From: Polyangiaceae bacterium | Lineage (GTDB): Bacteria > Myxococcota_A > Polyangia > Polyangiales > Polyangiaceae | Length of the DNA stretch: 64,000 nucleotides | Reading direction: 5' to 3' | NCBI GenBank assembly: GCA_020849655.1 | Contig: JADLFU010000008.1 | Coordinates: forward strand, 1-64,000 | Shown here: piece by piece, positions 17,591-26,719 of the stretch | Layout of the letters: each line of letters opens with the position of its first letter | Position numbering within the stretch: position 1 is the first letter of the stretch | Program-made: the position numbers and the translations under genes | The notes under the pieces: model-generated | The model's database searches: none | What the model was told of the DNA's origin: nothing | Seen by the model: only the letters and a program-made list of their open reading frames with translations

Positions 17591-19531
17591 ATGCCCAGAG
17601 AGGCCTCGTCCGCCGCCCGAGCTCGCTCGCCCAACCTGGTCCTGTGGGCCACGTTCTCGCTGACGTCGCTCGCGGTCGGCGGGTATTTCCTCGCGCAGGC
17701 GCACACGCGCCTCGGCGTCGACGCGGCGCTCGGGGCGGCGTCGCTCGTCGCGCGGACGGCGAGCTTCGTCCTCTTCGGCCTGCTCGCGGAGGGGGTCTTG
17801 CTGCGCGGTCGCGGGGGGTATCTCACGCAGACGCCCGCGCGGCGGGTCGTCGTGCACGCGAGCTCGGCCGCGCTGTTGCTCGCGTCGGTCGCGCTGGTGG
17901 TCGACGCGTCGGTGTTCGCGTTCGCGAGCTACCACCTGACGACGGCGCTCCGCATCCTGTTCTCCGACGGGCCGGCGGGCGCCGCGCGCGTGGTCGAGGC
18001 CGCGGGCCTCCCGCTCTCGACGGTCCTCGGCGCGGGCGTGGGGCTCGTGATCGCGCTCCTCGCGGCGGGCGGCGTCTCGCGGATCACGCGGGGCTGGAGC
18101 GCGCGGCGCCCGGTGCCGGTGCCGCGACGGACGGCGCTCGTCGGGCTCGGGTTCGCGTTCTCCGCGGTCGCCCTGCTCGACGCCGCCGGCGCGCGGGTGC
18201 GCGATCCTTACATCTGGGAGCGAGAGGTGGAGAGCGTGCCCCTGGCGTTCTCGCTCGCGCGCCCGCCCGCGGAGCTCGCGTCGTTCGCGGTGAAGGTCGA
18301 CCGCCCCGACGCGTCTCGCCAGCGGAGGGCGGCGGAGGCGCTGGCGCGCCGGGGCGCGCTCCCGGACGTGTACCTCGTCATCGTCGAGTCGCTGCGCAGT
18401 GACATCGTGACGCCGGAGATCATGCCCAACTTCGCGGCGTTCTCCCGCGACGCCTGGACGTTCTCGCACGCCCAGACCACCGGCAACGTCACACACTACT
18501 CCTGGTATGGGTTGTTGTGTGGTGACTACCCCGTCCACTTCGACGGCGCGAAGCGGGCGCCGGGGGGCGGCTCGGTGGCGCTGTCGGCGCTGCGGGCGCT
18601 CGGGTACCGCACGCGGCTGTTCGCGACGCCGGACACCGCCTACCAGCGCCTCGACAGCGTGGTGTTCGGGGCGGGCGGGGCCCTGCTCGACGACAAGTAC
18701 CACCCGAGCGCGCCGCTCGCGGCAGAGCGCGACCGCGCCGTCGTCCGCGAGGTGGCGCGCGTCATCGCGGAGGAGCCCGCGGGCGGGAAGCTCAACCTCA
18801 TCGCGCTCGACTCGACCCACTTCGACTACGCCTGGGGCGAGGGGTTCCGGCCGCCGTTCACGCCCTACGCGGCGACGGCGTCGATCGGCCGGAGCTACGC
18901 GAGGGACGCGCGCGCCCGCGCGGCCCTGTTCAACCGCTACAAGAGCTCCGCCGCGTGGATGGACCAGCTCCTCGGGCAGCTGTTCGACGCCCTGCGCGCA
19001 GCGGGCAAGCTCGACGGGGCCATCGTCATCGTGACGGGGGATCACGGCGAGGCGTTCTGGGAGCACGGGTCCGGCTCCCACGGCAGCGATCTCGGGCGGG
19101 AGCAGCTCGAGATCGGCTTCGCGATGCGGCTGCCGGGGCACGCGGCGCGGCGCGACGACGCGGTCTTCTCGCTGCTCGACGTGATGCCAACGATCCTGAC
19201 GCACGTCGGAGTGGACGCGGCGCCGCTCCTGCCGGGCGTCGCCGCGCAGCGCCGGGTGCGAGAGGGCGGGATGGCGCCGCGCGCGGCGCTGACGTTCCAG
19301 GGGTGGAGCACGCGCGCCTTCCGGTTCGCGATGACGCGCGGAGACCGGCGGCTGCTGTTCGAGCTCGACGCGCCCGATCCTGGGGTCGCGCGGCGGCTGA
19401 CGCTGAAGGACGTGACCGATCTCGACAGCAACTCGCTCGTCATCGGCGCCGGCGCCGCGCCCGCCGAGTACCAGCGGGTCGTGCGAGAGCTTCCCCGCGT
19501 GCTCGACGAGCTGCCCTTCTTGCAGCTGTAG
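17591..19531 (+). CDS. Membrane-anchored sulfatase/LTA-synthase-fold phosphoglycerol transferase-like protein
   Basis: The ATG at 17591 gives 646 residues. The N-terminal ~200 residues hold about five transmembrane helices. The C-terminal domain has alkaline-phosphatase/sulfatase-fold signatures: YLVIVESLRSD, with the Ser acceptor or metal-binding region, TTGNVTHYSWYGLLCGDYP, and IVTGDHGEAFWEHGSGSH, with metal-binding Asp and His. This domain order is shared with lipoteichoic-acid synthases and with OpgB- and EptA-type enzymes. In a Gram-negative envelope it may transfer a phospho-group to a periplasmic glycan or lipid A; the substrate is not readable. The gene diverges from the CLCA-like gene with only 76 bases between starts, so promoters must overlap there. 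Confidence 0.82.
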   Translation: MPREASSAARARSPNLVLWATFSLTSLAVGGYFLAQAHTRLGVDAALGAASLVARTASFVLFGLLAEGVLLRGRGGYLTQTPARRVVVHASSAALLLASVALVVDASVFAFASYHLTTALRILFSDGPAGAARVVEAAGLPLSTVLGAGVGLVIALLAAGGVSRITRGWSARRPVPVPRRTALVGLGFAFSAVALLDAAGARVRDPYIWEREVESVPLAFSLARPPAELASFAVKVDRPDASRQRRAAEALARRGALPDVYLVIVESLRSDIVTPEIMPNFAAFSRDAWTFSHAQTTGNVTHYSWYGLLCGDYPVHFDGAKRAPGGGSVALSALRALGYRTRLFATPDTAYQRLDSVVFGAGGALLDDKYHPSAPLAAERDRAVVREVARVIAEEPAGGKLNLIALDSTHFDYAWGEGFRPPFTPYAATASIGRSYARDARARAALFNRYKSSAAWMDQLLGQLFDALRAAGKLDGAIVIVTGDHGEAFWEHGSGSHGSDLGREQLEIGFAMRLPGHAARRDDAVFSLLDVMPTILTHVGVDAAPLLPGVAAQRRVREGGMAPRAALTFQGWSTRAFRFAMTRGDRRLLFELDAPDPGVARRLTLKDVTDLDSNSLVIGAGAAPAEYQRVVRELPRVLDELPFLQL

Positions 19532-19610
19532 GCCTGCCGACCTCGCGCGGCTCCGAGCGCGGGTTCAGCCGCAGATTGGCCCGGGCCCGACTGGCGCCTA
19601 TCCTCGCCGG

Positions 19611-22052
19611 GTGCTCCCGTGGGTCGAGTCGCTCCCGCTGCCCGTCGCGACGCTCGTCACGAAGGCCGAGCTCGCGAAGTCCCCGCGCGACCGGCACGAC
19701 CACGCGTTCTGGGCGTGGGATCTGTCGGTGCGCTTGCGCTACTTCTCGGGCGGGTTTCGCCCCATCGCGGAGCGCCCGTCGCTCGGCCAGTGGGTGCGGG
19801 AGCAGGTGTGGTCGCGCGCCGCCTCGCTCACCGATCCTTCGCTCGCGGCGGTCGCGCGCCTGTTCGCGCAGCTCGCCCAGCGCGATCTGCCGCCCGGGCC
19901 TGTCTCTCCGTCGCGCCTCGTGGAGTGGCTGGCGGCGTACCGCAACGAGGTCATCGGGCACTCGACGCCGCGCTCGCACGCGTTCTGCCGGGAGGCCGCG
20001 GAGAGGCTGTTGGCAGGCCTCGGGGCCGCGTGGCAAGCGGGCGTGTTCCTCCCGCCCGACGCGCGCCTGATCGTGAAGGACGTGACGGACGACGGGCGCC
20101 CGCGCGCGCTGTCGCTCATGGGCCCCGTGCCGCGCGCCCTCGAGGCGGTCGACGACGAGCTGCGCGACGGGCACGTGTACCTCGTGCGGCCCGGGGAGCG
20201 GCCCGTCTCGCTGTATCCCGCGCTCCTGTTTCGCGAGGAGGGGCCGAGGCCGACGCTGTGGTTCTACGACGGAGGGGAGCACCGCCGCGCGGCCTACCGC
20301 GACTTCGACGGCAGCGGCGGGGCCTCACGCCTCGACGACGTGGTGACGCACACGCCGACGCCGGGAGCGCCCGCGCCCGCGCCGCCGAGCGGCGACGCGC
20401 GGGAGGGCTACGAGATCCTCGGGGTGCTCGGCGAGGGGGGCATGGGGATCGTGCAGCTCGCGCGGTCCCGCGTCCTCGGGGGGTTGGTCGCGCTGAAGCG
20501 CGTCCGCCCGCTCGCGGACGAGGGGCCGCGGACCCGGCGGAGGTTCCTGAAGGAGGTGGACACCCTGCGCGCGTGCGCGCACCCGAACGTGGTCCGCCTC
20601 GTCGACTCGGGCGCCGACGACGGAGGCAGCTACCTCGCGATGGAGTTCGTGGAGGGTCCGAGCCTCGCGCAGCTCGCGGCGCACGCGCCGCAGTCGAGCT
20701 CGTTCGCCACTGGGATCCGCGCGGCGTGGCTGCGGGTGCGCGCGGGCAACCCGGCGCTCGAGCGGCACACGGCGCCGATGGAGGCTCCCGAGGCGTCTTC
20801 GGAGCCGCGCTGGAGGGGCGCCGTCCAGGCGCTCATCACGTGCGCGAACGCGCTCGGCGACCTGCACGACAAGGGTGTGCTGCACCGGGATCTCTCCCCC
20901 GGAAACATCCTGATCGTCGCCGCCGACGGGCGCGTCGTGCTGGCCGATTTCGGGCTCGCGACGCGCGACGAGGACGACGCCGGGACGACCACCTCGCACG
21001 CGCTCGGGACGAGACAGTACGCCGCGCCCGAGCGGCAGCTGGGGGCCCCCGCGAGCGCCCGAGCCGACCAGTACTCGCTGGTCGCGAGCTTCCTCGAAGT
21101 GTTGTGTGATCCGGCGACGCTGGCGGAGCATCGCCTGCGGGGCCTCGAGACGCTGTCACTGCGCGCGAGCTGTCCGGGGATGCCCGTCCATGTCGAGGCC
21201 GCCCTCCTGCGGGCGCTCGCGCGTGATCCGGGCCGGCGCCACGAGGACGCCCGAGCGCTCGCGGCCGCGTGTGGCAGCGCTGGCCCCGCGCCGGCGGCCG
21301 CGGCGCTCGTGACTGGCGTCGGCTCGCCGGCCGAGCCGCCACCCGTGCGCTCGGGATGGCCTGCGCGGCGCGCCCTGGGGCTCGCGGGAGCGGTCGTCGC
21401 GCTCACCGGTCTGGTGGCGTGGCGGCTGGCGGGCGGGCCCGAGCCCTCGAAGCTCGCGAAGGAGGACGAGGGCCTGCGAGACACCCGGCAAGGGTGGGAC
21501 TGGTCGGACCGGTGCTTCACCCACCTGAAGGCCGATCGGCTCGCGAACGCGCAGGCCGCGTGCGAGCGAGGGCTGGAGATCGCGCCGTTCGACCCCCCTG
21601 ACGCGCGGAGGGCGTGGGCGAGGCCATCGTTGTACTACAACCTGGGACTCATCGCGATGAAGCGCGGCGAGCTCGCCACGGCGCGTCGACAGCTCGCGAT
21701 GTCACTGAGCCGGCGGCCCAACGACGAGGTGCAAGCGAAGCTCGCCGAGGCCTGTCGCCCCGACGGGCTCACGCTCGGGGAGGGTGAGGTGGTCCGGGTC
21801 GTCTCGTGGGACCGCGATCAGACGGGCGGCACGGTGCGCGAGGGGCCGAGCACGCGGACGGCCCAGCTCGCCGTCCTGCAGCTGGGGACGTGCCTCGTGA
21901 CCGGGGAGATCAGGCGCGTCTCGGAGACCGAGCGCTGGTTGCAGGTCAGGTACCGCGCCGCCGGCGGGGGGCTCGGGAGCGGGTGGATGCACGAGATCGT
22001 GCTGGCGCCGCGGCCGTCGATGACAGGAGAGGTGGGCGCCGCCCGCAAGTGA
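19611..22052 (+). CDS. Receptor-like Ser/Thr protein kinase with HEPN-like N-terminal domain, TM helix and C-terminal TPR/SH3-like region
   Basis: The 813-residue protein has a ~260-residue helical N-terminal domain containing R111-N-E-V-I-G-H117, an Rx5H pattern. A complete kinase domain follows: glycine loop LGEGGMG (273-279), VALK with K296, catalytic HRDLSPGN (D427, N432), DFG at 446-448, and AAPERQ at 471-476. The HRDLSPGN form replaces the usual K after HRDL with S, a variant seen in other kinases. One TM helix spans ~587-606. The extracytoplasmic part has TPR-like helices and a final ~80-residue region with YRAAGGGLGSGWMHEI, possibly SH3-like. It sits beside the CARF/HEPN genes, so a defence link is possible but unproven. 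Confidence 0.85.
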   Translation: MLPWVESLPLPVATLVTKAELAKSPRDRHDHAFWAWDLSVRLRYFSGGFRPIAERPSLGQWVREQVWSRAASLTDPSLAAVARLFAQLAQRDLPPGPVSPSRLVEWLAAYRNEVIGHSTPRSHAFCREAAERLLAGLGAAWQAGVFLPPDARLIVKDVTDDGRPRALSLMGPVPRALEAVDDELRDGHVYLVRPGERPVSLYPALLFREEGPRPTLWFYDGGEHRRAAYRDFDGSGGASRLDDVVTHTPTPGAPAPAPPSGDAREGYEILGVLGEGGMGIVQLARSRVLGGLVALKRVRPLADEGPRTRRRFLKEVDTLRACAHPNVVRLVDSGADDGGSYLAMEFVEGPSLAQLAAHAPQSSSFATGIRAAWLRVRAGNPALERHTAPMEAPEASSEPRWRGAVQALITCANALGDLHDKGVLHRDLSPGNILIVAADGRVVLADFGLATRDEDDAGTTTSHALGTRQYAAPERQLGAPASARADQYSLVASFLEVLCDPATLAEHRLRGLETLSLRASCPGMPVHVEAALLRALARDPGRRHEDARALAAACGSAGPAPAAAALVTGVGSPAEPPPVRSGWPARRALGLAGAVVALTGLVAWRLAGGPEPSKLAKEDEGLRDTRQGWDWSDRCFTHLKADRLANAQAACERGLEIAPFDPPDARRAWARPSLYYNLGLIAMKRGELATARRQLAMSLSRRPNDEVQAKLAEACRPDGLTLGEGEVVRVVSWDRDQTGGTVREGPSTRTAQLAVLQLGTCLVTGEIRRVSETERWLQVRYRAAGGGLGSGWMHEIVLAPRPSMTGEVGAARK

Positions 22053-22085
22053 CGGGCGCGGTGGGCGCGGCCGACCCCACGTGCA

Positions 22086-23168
22086 TCACAGGTGCGCTCC
22101 CAGCCGGTCGAACACGAACACCTCGCCCTCGTAGTGTCCGAAGAACCGCCACGCCGCCCCGTCGCGCCACGCGTAGAGCTCGTGGGTGCTCCCGGGCACT
22201 GGATTGCCCGCCAAGGCCTTGAACGGTCGCGCCGCCGGTAGCTGCTTCTTCTTGTCGTGGTGGGCGCAAAAATCGTCGAGCGCGCGGTTCACGTCGGCCT
22301 TCCTGGCGGTCTCGAGGGATCGAAACACACGCTTCACGGGCTCACTGACACGGACACGAGCCGAGAGCGGCTCGCAGAGCTCGTCGGCGAAGAGCGCCTC
22401 GCGGTGCACCCTCCACGCGGTCTCCCCCAGCTCGCTCATGAGCACACTGTCACTGACCTGAAAGAGCAGCACCTCGGGGATCCCCGCCGCCTGCTCCGCG
22501 CTCACCTCGTAGTTCATGGCCAGGCGCCTGAACACGTCGAGGTGCGCCGTGAGCGCCTGAGATTCATTCGCGTGGATCGGGAGGCGGGGGATCTCCATCA
22601 GCTCCGCGGAGCCCTCGAACAGGAACACGCAACGGTCGGCCGACAGCATCCCCACGGTCTGCAGGAAACCGTTCAGAGACTTGAAGCCACCCGTGAGGTT
22701 GAAGACGACGAACGCTCCTTGGTCTCGGTAGCCTTCCACGGTGTCGTCGAGCGTTCGCTTCAGGTCGACCACCGCCGCGCGGAAGGACCCGAGATCGCTC
22801 GTGCGGAGCCCAGGCGCGGTCACCTTGGTCGCCCCGCCGAGCGCGTCGCCGACGATCTCCGCGGTGGCTTCACCGACCGCCGTGTCCGTGTACACGAGCA
22901 CATGAAACACCGGTCCAGGCGCGTAGTTCTTCGAGAGCACGGCGTCGATGCCGTTGATCTCGGCGGTCATCCGGCGCCTCGTGGGCTCGTCGGCCCCGGC
23001 GAGCGTCTGGCGGCGGGCGGAGACGAGCGCGGCCAGCCGGCGAGCATCGTCGCCGTCGAGGTTGCGCCGGTTGGTGATGCTGGTCAGCCACCTGCGATCC
23101 TCGTCGGTCGCGCCGTTGGTCAGCAGGCTGGTCCCACAGGTGGAGACGATGAGGAGCTCCGTGGGCAT
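22086..23168 (-). CDS. CARF-domain CRISPR ancillary effector (APE2256-like) with RelE-like C-terminus
   Basis: The ATG at 23168 is chosen because LLIVSTCGTSLLTNG then begins at once, as in this family. A GAGG lies 6 bases upstream, and the preceding stop is 2 bases away. Residues 1-~200 show CARF features: strand 1 ending in STCGTS, VFHVLVYTDT, and the ligand-loop FNLTGGFKSLNGFL. This pattern is known from the Csm6-related APE2256 family, which binds cyclic oligoadenylate. Residues ~280-360 (FKALAGNPVPGSTHELYAW then WRFFGHYEGEVFVFDRLG) read like a RelE/ParE toxin fold, which would make it a Cami1-type CARF-RelE mRNA interferase. No HEPN motif is present. The RelE assignment is an inference from pattern. 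Confidence 0.75.
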   Translation of the reverse strand: MPTELLIVSTCGTSLLTNGATDEDRRWLTSITNRRNLDGDDARRLAALVSARRQTLAGADEPTRRRMTAEINGIDAVLSKNYAPGPVFHVLVYTDTAVGEATAEIVGDALGGATKVTAPGLRTSDLGSFRAAVVDLKRTLDDTVEGYRDQGAFVVFNLTGGFKSLNGFLQTVGMLSADRCVFLFEGSAELMEIPRLPIHANESQALTAHLDVFRRLAMNYEVSAEQAAGIPEVLLFQVSDSVLMSELGETAWRVHREALFADELCEPLSARVRVSEPVKRVFRSLETARKADVNRALDDFCAHHDKKKQLPAARPFKALAGNPVPGSTHELYAWRDGAAWRFFGHYEGEVFVFDRLGAHL

Positions 23169-23170
23169 GG

Positions 23171-24068
23171 TCAGCCTCGGGTCGTTCGGTACGGGCGCCA
23201 CTGGTGAAAGCGAAACGAACGCGTGACCCGCACCGAGCCGTCTGCGAGGTCCTCGGAGAGCACCTGGCGCGCTCCGGCGGGCGCGAAGCAGGCGATCCCC
23301 TGGCCCTCGAGGCGATGCACGAGCTGCGCGGTGAGGACCGGCTCGCCGAACACTCCCGCCGCGGTGGGGCGCTGGACGAGCGCTCGGGCCGCGAGCTGGT
23401 CCGCGAGCTTCTCGACCTCCCGGGTCGAGAGCTCAGGACCGACCGTCGGCATGCCTCCGTCGGGGTCCTCGACCTCGCCGATGATCGCCGCCGCCTCCCG
23501 CTGGTGCGTGGGCCAGGTGGCGACGGGATGATTCGACAGGTTGATGAACTTCGGGGTGGGCGCCGCGGGCGCCACGATGACGCCGTCCCACTCGGCGACC
23601 AACTTCCCCAGCTCTTCTACACAGCGAGCGACCTTCTCTCGAAGGTCCTTCGCCGTGAGGTTGTTGGCGTTCATGCCCGCGTGCTGGATGTAGTTGCGAG
23701 CCTGGGCGATCTCCGACGCCAACCTGCTCTCCCGCGAACCGTCACGCAGGTCCTGCAGGCGGCCGAGCTCGCGGTCTGCGCGGGCGCGCGCCGCTCCGTC
23801 GACGAACTTGCCCTCCTCTCCGAAGGCCTGCCCGCAGGCCCAGCTCCCCGAGGCACGCTCGCAGCGACTTGCGCAGGGGATCGACCGTCGCCGCGCGCTC
23901 GTCGCCTCGGGGTGGAAAATCGGGCGTGTTCTCGGCGAGAATGGCCTCGAGCTGTGCTTCGCACAGCACCCTGCCGTCGAGGCCCCCGGCGCCGCAGCGC
24001 ACTGCGCGGAGGTCGATCTTCGCGCCGAGCGCGCGCTCGTACTCGGCGAGCGCGTCGGCGCGGTTCAT
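23171..24068 (-). pseudogene. HEPN-motif protein with Rossmann-like C-terminal domain, interrupted by an apparent 1-base frameshift
   Basis: A coding-like frame starts at ATG 24068 (MNRADALAEYERALGAK) and runs to about 23825. It continues in the +1 frame as GKFVDGAARARADRELGRLQ down to the TGA at 23171. Dropping one T of GGCCTT at 23823-23824 joins them into ~298 residues. The downstream frame alone would give 183 residues from 23722. It contains RNYIQHAG, an RX4H HEPN ribonuclease motif. The C-terminal ~130 residues (FINLSNHPVATW through GEPVLTAQLVHRLEGQGIAC to FHQWRPY) look like a small Rossmann-like domain that I cannot name. Just 2 bases separate it from the CARF gene, so both belong to one operon. 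The frameshift may be real or a sequencing error. Confidence 0.6.
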
Positions 24069-24462
24069 CCGCCGGGCTCGCGCACGCACCGGCGCAGAGG
24101 CGACATGCGACGTGCTGTGAAACGCTGGACGACGCACCGCCGCCGCGTCGTCACCGGGCTCGGTGCCGCTGTCGAGTTCGCCCAGCCGAAGGGCGGTGGA
24201 AGCTGCGCCGCGCTCGGCGGAGCGCTCGCCACCGGCGCAATCCCCCAGCGGAGGGCGCTTCAGCGCTGGCCGAAGACTGATCCACTTCCGCCCGCCGGCG
24301 AGATCCACCTACCCCGCCGCCGAAGCGCGGCAGCGCCGAGGTCGTGGTCCACGTCTCCGCGCCCCTCTGCCCGCCGAGTCCGACGTGGCTCTTCTCCCCC
24401 TGCTTCCGCCTTCTCCCTCGTTCACTTCCGCGGAGCGGGCGCCGAGCGAGGAGCGTGCCGGA

Positions 24463-24760
24463 CTACCTCTGGGAGGAGCGCAGCGAACGGCGGATGAGGC
24501 CGTGAGGCGTGGCGGGGTCGACGAGCTCGGGTCGTGCGACGGGCCGGTCTCTGCGGTCCATCGCGGGGCACGGCGGGCAACGACAGGACCTGGAAGCGGG
24601 CGCCGTCGAAGGCGATCAGGGTCGTCCTTGGCGGGCAGGCCGTTGCGTGCGTCGACAGGCGTCGGGGTCGAGCTCGAGCAAGGCGCAGATCTTGTCGTAC
24701 GAGCAGAAGTTGACGACCGTGGTCGCACGCGGTCGGGTTGTTACGTCTTGTGCGCATCCT
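24463..24760 (-). pseudogene. Decayed small gene, unidentified
   Basis: Good codon use jumps among all three minus-strand frames in order: VVNFCSYDKICALLELDPDA, then VDARNGLPAKDD, then TLIAFDGARFQVLSLPAVP, then RPELVDPATPHGLIRRSLRS with a TAG at 24463. Joined by small indels this would be a protein of about 90-100 residues. I do not recognise it. The surrounding stretch from 24069 to 24824 has no intact gene, and I see nothing else convincing in it. It may be a remnant of the same CARF/HEPN operon. Confidence 0.35.
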
Positions 24761-24824
24761 CGCGCGCGGCAACACCATGAGCTCCCGCCAGTCCGTACAC
24801 ACGACGGTCCGCGCCGCGCCGAGG

Positions 24825-25202
24825 TCATCGGAGCCGGTACAACCGCGCGAGAAGCCAGGTAAACACGTTGAGTCTTCCCGTGTGGTTCGTGTGTGCGACG
24901 GCCCCCTGGGTGAGCGCGAGCGCCCACACACCGGCGAGCGCGAGGTAGGGGATCACGGGCAACGACCGCGCCCAGGGCCAGAGCAGGGTCGAAAGCACCA
25001 GCGACGCCACGAGGGCGGCGAACGTGCCCCACAGCACGGGCTCGGCGCCGAACCGATCCATCAGGGCCCTTGCGCGGGGGTTCTGCTCCCCTCCGTGGCC
25101 ACCGTGCTCCGCAATTTTCGTCGCGGTCGTACGGCAATCGAGGTACTTCGTCACGACGGCGAGCAGGGAGCAAACGAGCCACACGAGGTCGAGGAGGGTC
25201 AT
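24825..25202 (-). CDS. Small integral membrane protein, unknown
   Basis: The ATG at 25202 gives 125 residues beginning directly with a hydrophobic helix (LLDLVWLVCSLLAVV). Two or three more helices follow (VLWGTFAALVASLVLSTLLW and IPYLALAGVWALALTQG). Between helices 1 and 2 lies a His/Arg/Glu-rich loop (KIAEHGGHGGEQNPRARAL). The frame is open upstream to 25304, but that part lacks coding character. It is not recognised. It sits inside the CRISPR-linked island and diverges from the oxygenase gene; small membrane proteins are common partners of CARF and toxin genes, but there is no direct evidence here. Confidence 0.6.
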   Translation of the reverse strand: MTLLDLVWLVCSLLAVVTKYLDCRTTATKIAEHGGHGGEQNPRARALMDRFGAEPVLWGTFAALVASLVLSTLLWPWARSLPVIPYLALAGVWALALTQGAVAHTNHTGRLNVFTWLLARLYRLR

Positions 25203-25348
25203 GGTTTGGGGGCCCCCGGGCGAACCTACCGGTGTGGCGCAAGCAGATCGAGAAGCGATCACAGGCTCCGCGTTTCGGTCCTGGATTTCCGTCGCGCTCG
25301 ACACGCCGTCGTTGCCGGAAGCGTTGGGTCGACGTAGCGTGCGCCGCG

Positions 25349-26719
25349 ATGAGCCAGAGAGACGTTCCCGCCGCGCATGGAGAGCCCGACCCGGGCACCC
25401 TCAGCGCGCTCGCGAACGCCGTCCGCGGCATCAGCTCGCCCTTTGCGTGCGGCGGCTCGGTGCTCGTGCGGAAGCCACCGGACATCCGGGTCCGGGGCGG
25501 CCACCTGTTCTCGGTGACACCCGCGAAGAACGGGCACGACCAGGAACGGCTCAACGAGCGACTGCACGCGTGCTGCGCGCCCGCGAAGTTCGGCGCGGGC
25601 CGGGCGACGCGCTACGACCGATCCGTCCGCGAGGCAGTGCAGCTCGACGCGGCGGGAGGCGCCTTCGACGTCACGTTCAACCCGGCGAAGGCGGGAATCC
25701 TCGACGAGGTGCGCCGGGCGCTTGCGCCCTCCGACGAAGGCTCGATCACCGCCGAGCTGCACGCGCTGAATCTCTACGCGAGGGACGGCCACTTCGTCCC
25801 CCACAAGGATACGCCGCGCGGCGGCGGGATGATGGGCTCGTTGGTCGTCTGTCTACCGTCCCACTTCTACGGCGGGGCGCTCGTCGCGATGCACCACGGC
25901 GCCGACGTCGTCTTCGACTGGGGCCGAGAGATCCAGGCCGATCCTGATCCGCGACGGATCAGGTGGGCGGCGTTCTTCGGCGATGTCGATCACACGATCG
26001 AACGCGTCGACTGGGGCAGTCGCGTCACGCTGACCTATGTGCTGCGGCGGGGGCCCGGGGCTGTCGCCGAGGTCCAGCAGGGCGACGAGCCGGCGCGGCT
26101 GAAGGGCGAGCTGGCCAAGGCGCTGGCGTCGAAGACGTTTCTTCCCAAGGGCGGGACGTTGGCGTTCCCGTGCTTCCACATGTACAGCCAGGACGCTCGA
26201 TGGCAAAAGCGGGTGAGTCCGATCACCGCGCGCAACGCCTCGACACTGAAGGGGCGCGACCTCGCGATCGCCCGCGCCGCGCTGTCGCTCGGGCTCGACG
26301 TGACGCTACACCCGTACCTCGTCGAAAGCTGCGCGGACGAGGCGTGGGAGCTGAAGCGATTTCCGACCGACGCCGAGCTCGCGCACTTCGATCATCGGAT
26401 GAGTCCGGACATCATGGAGGAAGTGCTGCCCCTCGCGGCGAACCGTGGGGCGAGCCCGGTGTGGGTGGTACCTCCGCCGGAGTTCAACCGAACTCCGCAT
26501 CGGTATCGGCAGGACGCCGACGGCATCAGCCCGATTCAGCCCGGATTGCCCGCGCTCCAACTCGTGGCCGGCTGCGAGTACAGCGCAACGGGCTACTTCG
26601 GCAACGAGGGGGGGGACACGGACTTCTACGTGTACGCGGCGTTGCACGTCGAGGTTCCGGGTTGGACGGCACGCAACGCGATGACACGGTCGGCCAAAGC
26701 TGGCCGATCGAGAGGCTGA
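25349..26719 (+). CDS. 2-oxoglutarate/Fe(II)-dependent oxygenase (prolyl-hydroxylase-like)
   Basis: The ATG at 25349 gives 456 residues. The jelly-roll core shows HFVPHKDT (H152, D154 as the HxD iron ligands), DHTIERVDWGSRVTLTYVL with distal H215, and R225 as the likely 2-oxoglutarate-binding Arg. This is the P4H-type Fe(II) dioxygenase pattern. About 230 further residues of unknown fold follow, containing PVWVVPPPEFNR and ATGYFGNEGGDTDFYVYAAL. The substrate is unknown, with protein side-chain or nucleic-acid hydroxylation both possible. The last ~12 residues (RSAKAGRSRG) border an IS-like repeat and may not be original. It lies in the accessory island without a clear operon partner. Confidence 0.8.
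   Translation: MSQRDVPAAHGEPDPGTLSALANAVRGISSPFACGGSVLVRKPPDIRVRGGHLFSVTPAKNGHDQERLNERLHACCAPAKFGAGRATRYDRSVREAVQLDAAGGAFDVTFNPAKAGILDEVRRALAPSDEGSITAELHALNLYARDGHFVPHKDTPRGGGMMGSLVVCLPSHFYGGALVAMHHGADVVFDWGREIQADPDPRRIRWAAFFGDVDHTIERVDWGSRVTLTYVLRRGPGAVAEVQQGDEPARLKGELAKALASKTFLPKGGTLAFPCFHMYSQDARWQKRVSPITARNASTLKGRDLAIARAALSLGLDVTLHPYLVESCADEAWELKRFPTDAELAHFDHRMSPDIMEEVLPLAANRGASPVWVVPPPEFNRTPHRYRQDADGISPIQPGLPALQLVAGCEYSATGYFGNEGGDTDFYVYAALHVEVPGWTARNAMTRSAKAGRSRG

Noticed and set aside
22086-23201. CARF gene starting at 23201
   Set aside because: The extra 11 residues overlap the upstream gene's end; the ATG at 23168 has a better ribosome-binding site and matches the family start.
24100-24500. 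A plus-strand frame starting MRRAVKRWTTHRRR
   Set aside because: Composition is Arg/Pro/Ser-rich with poor codon bias and no recognisable domain.
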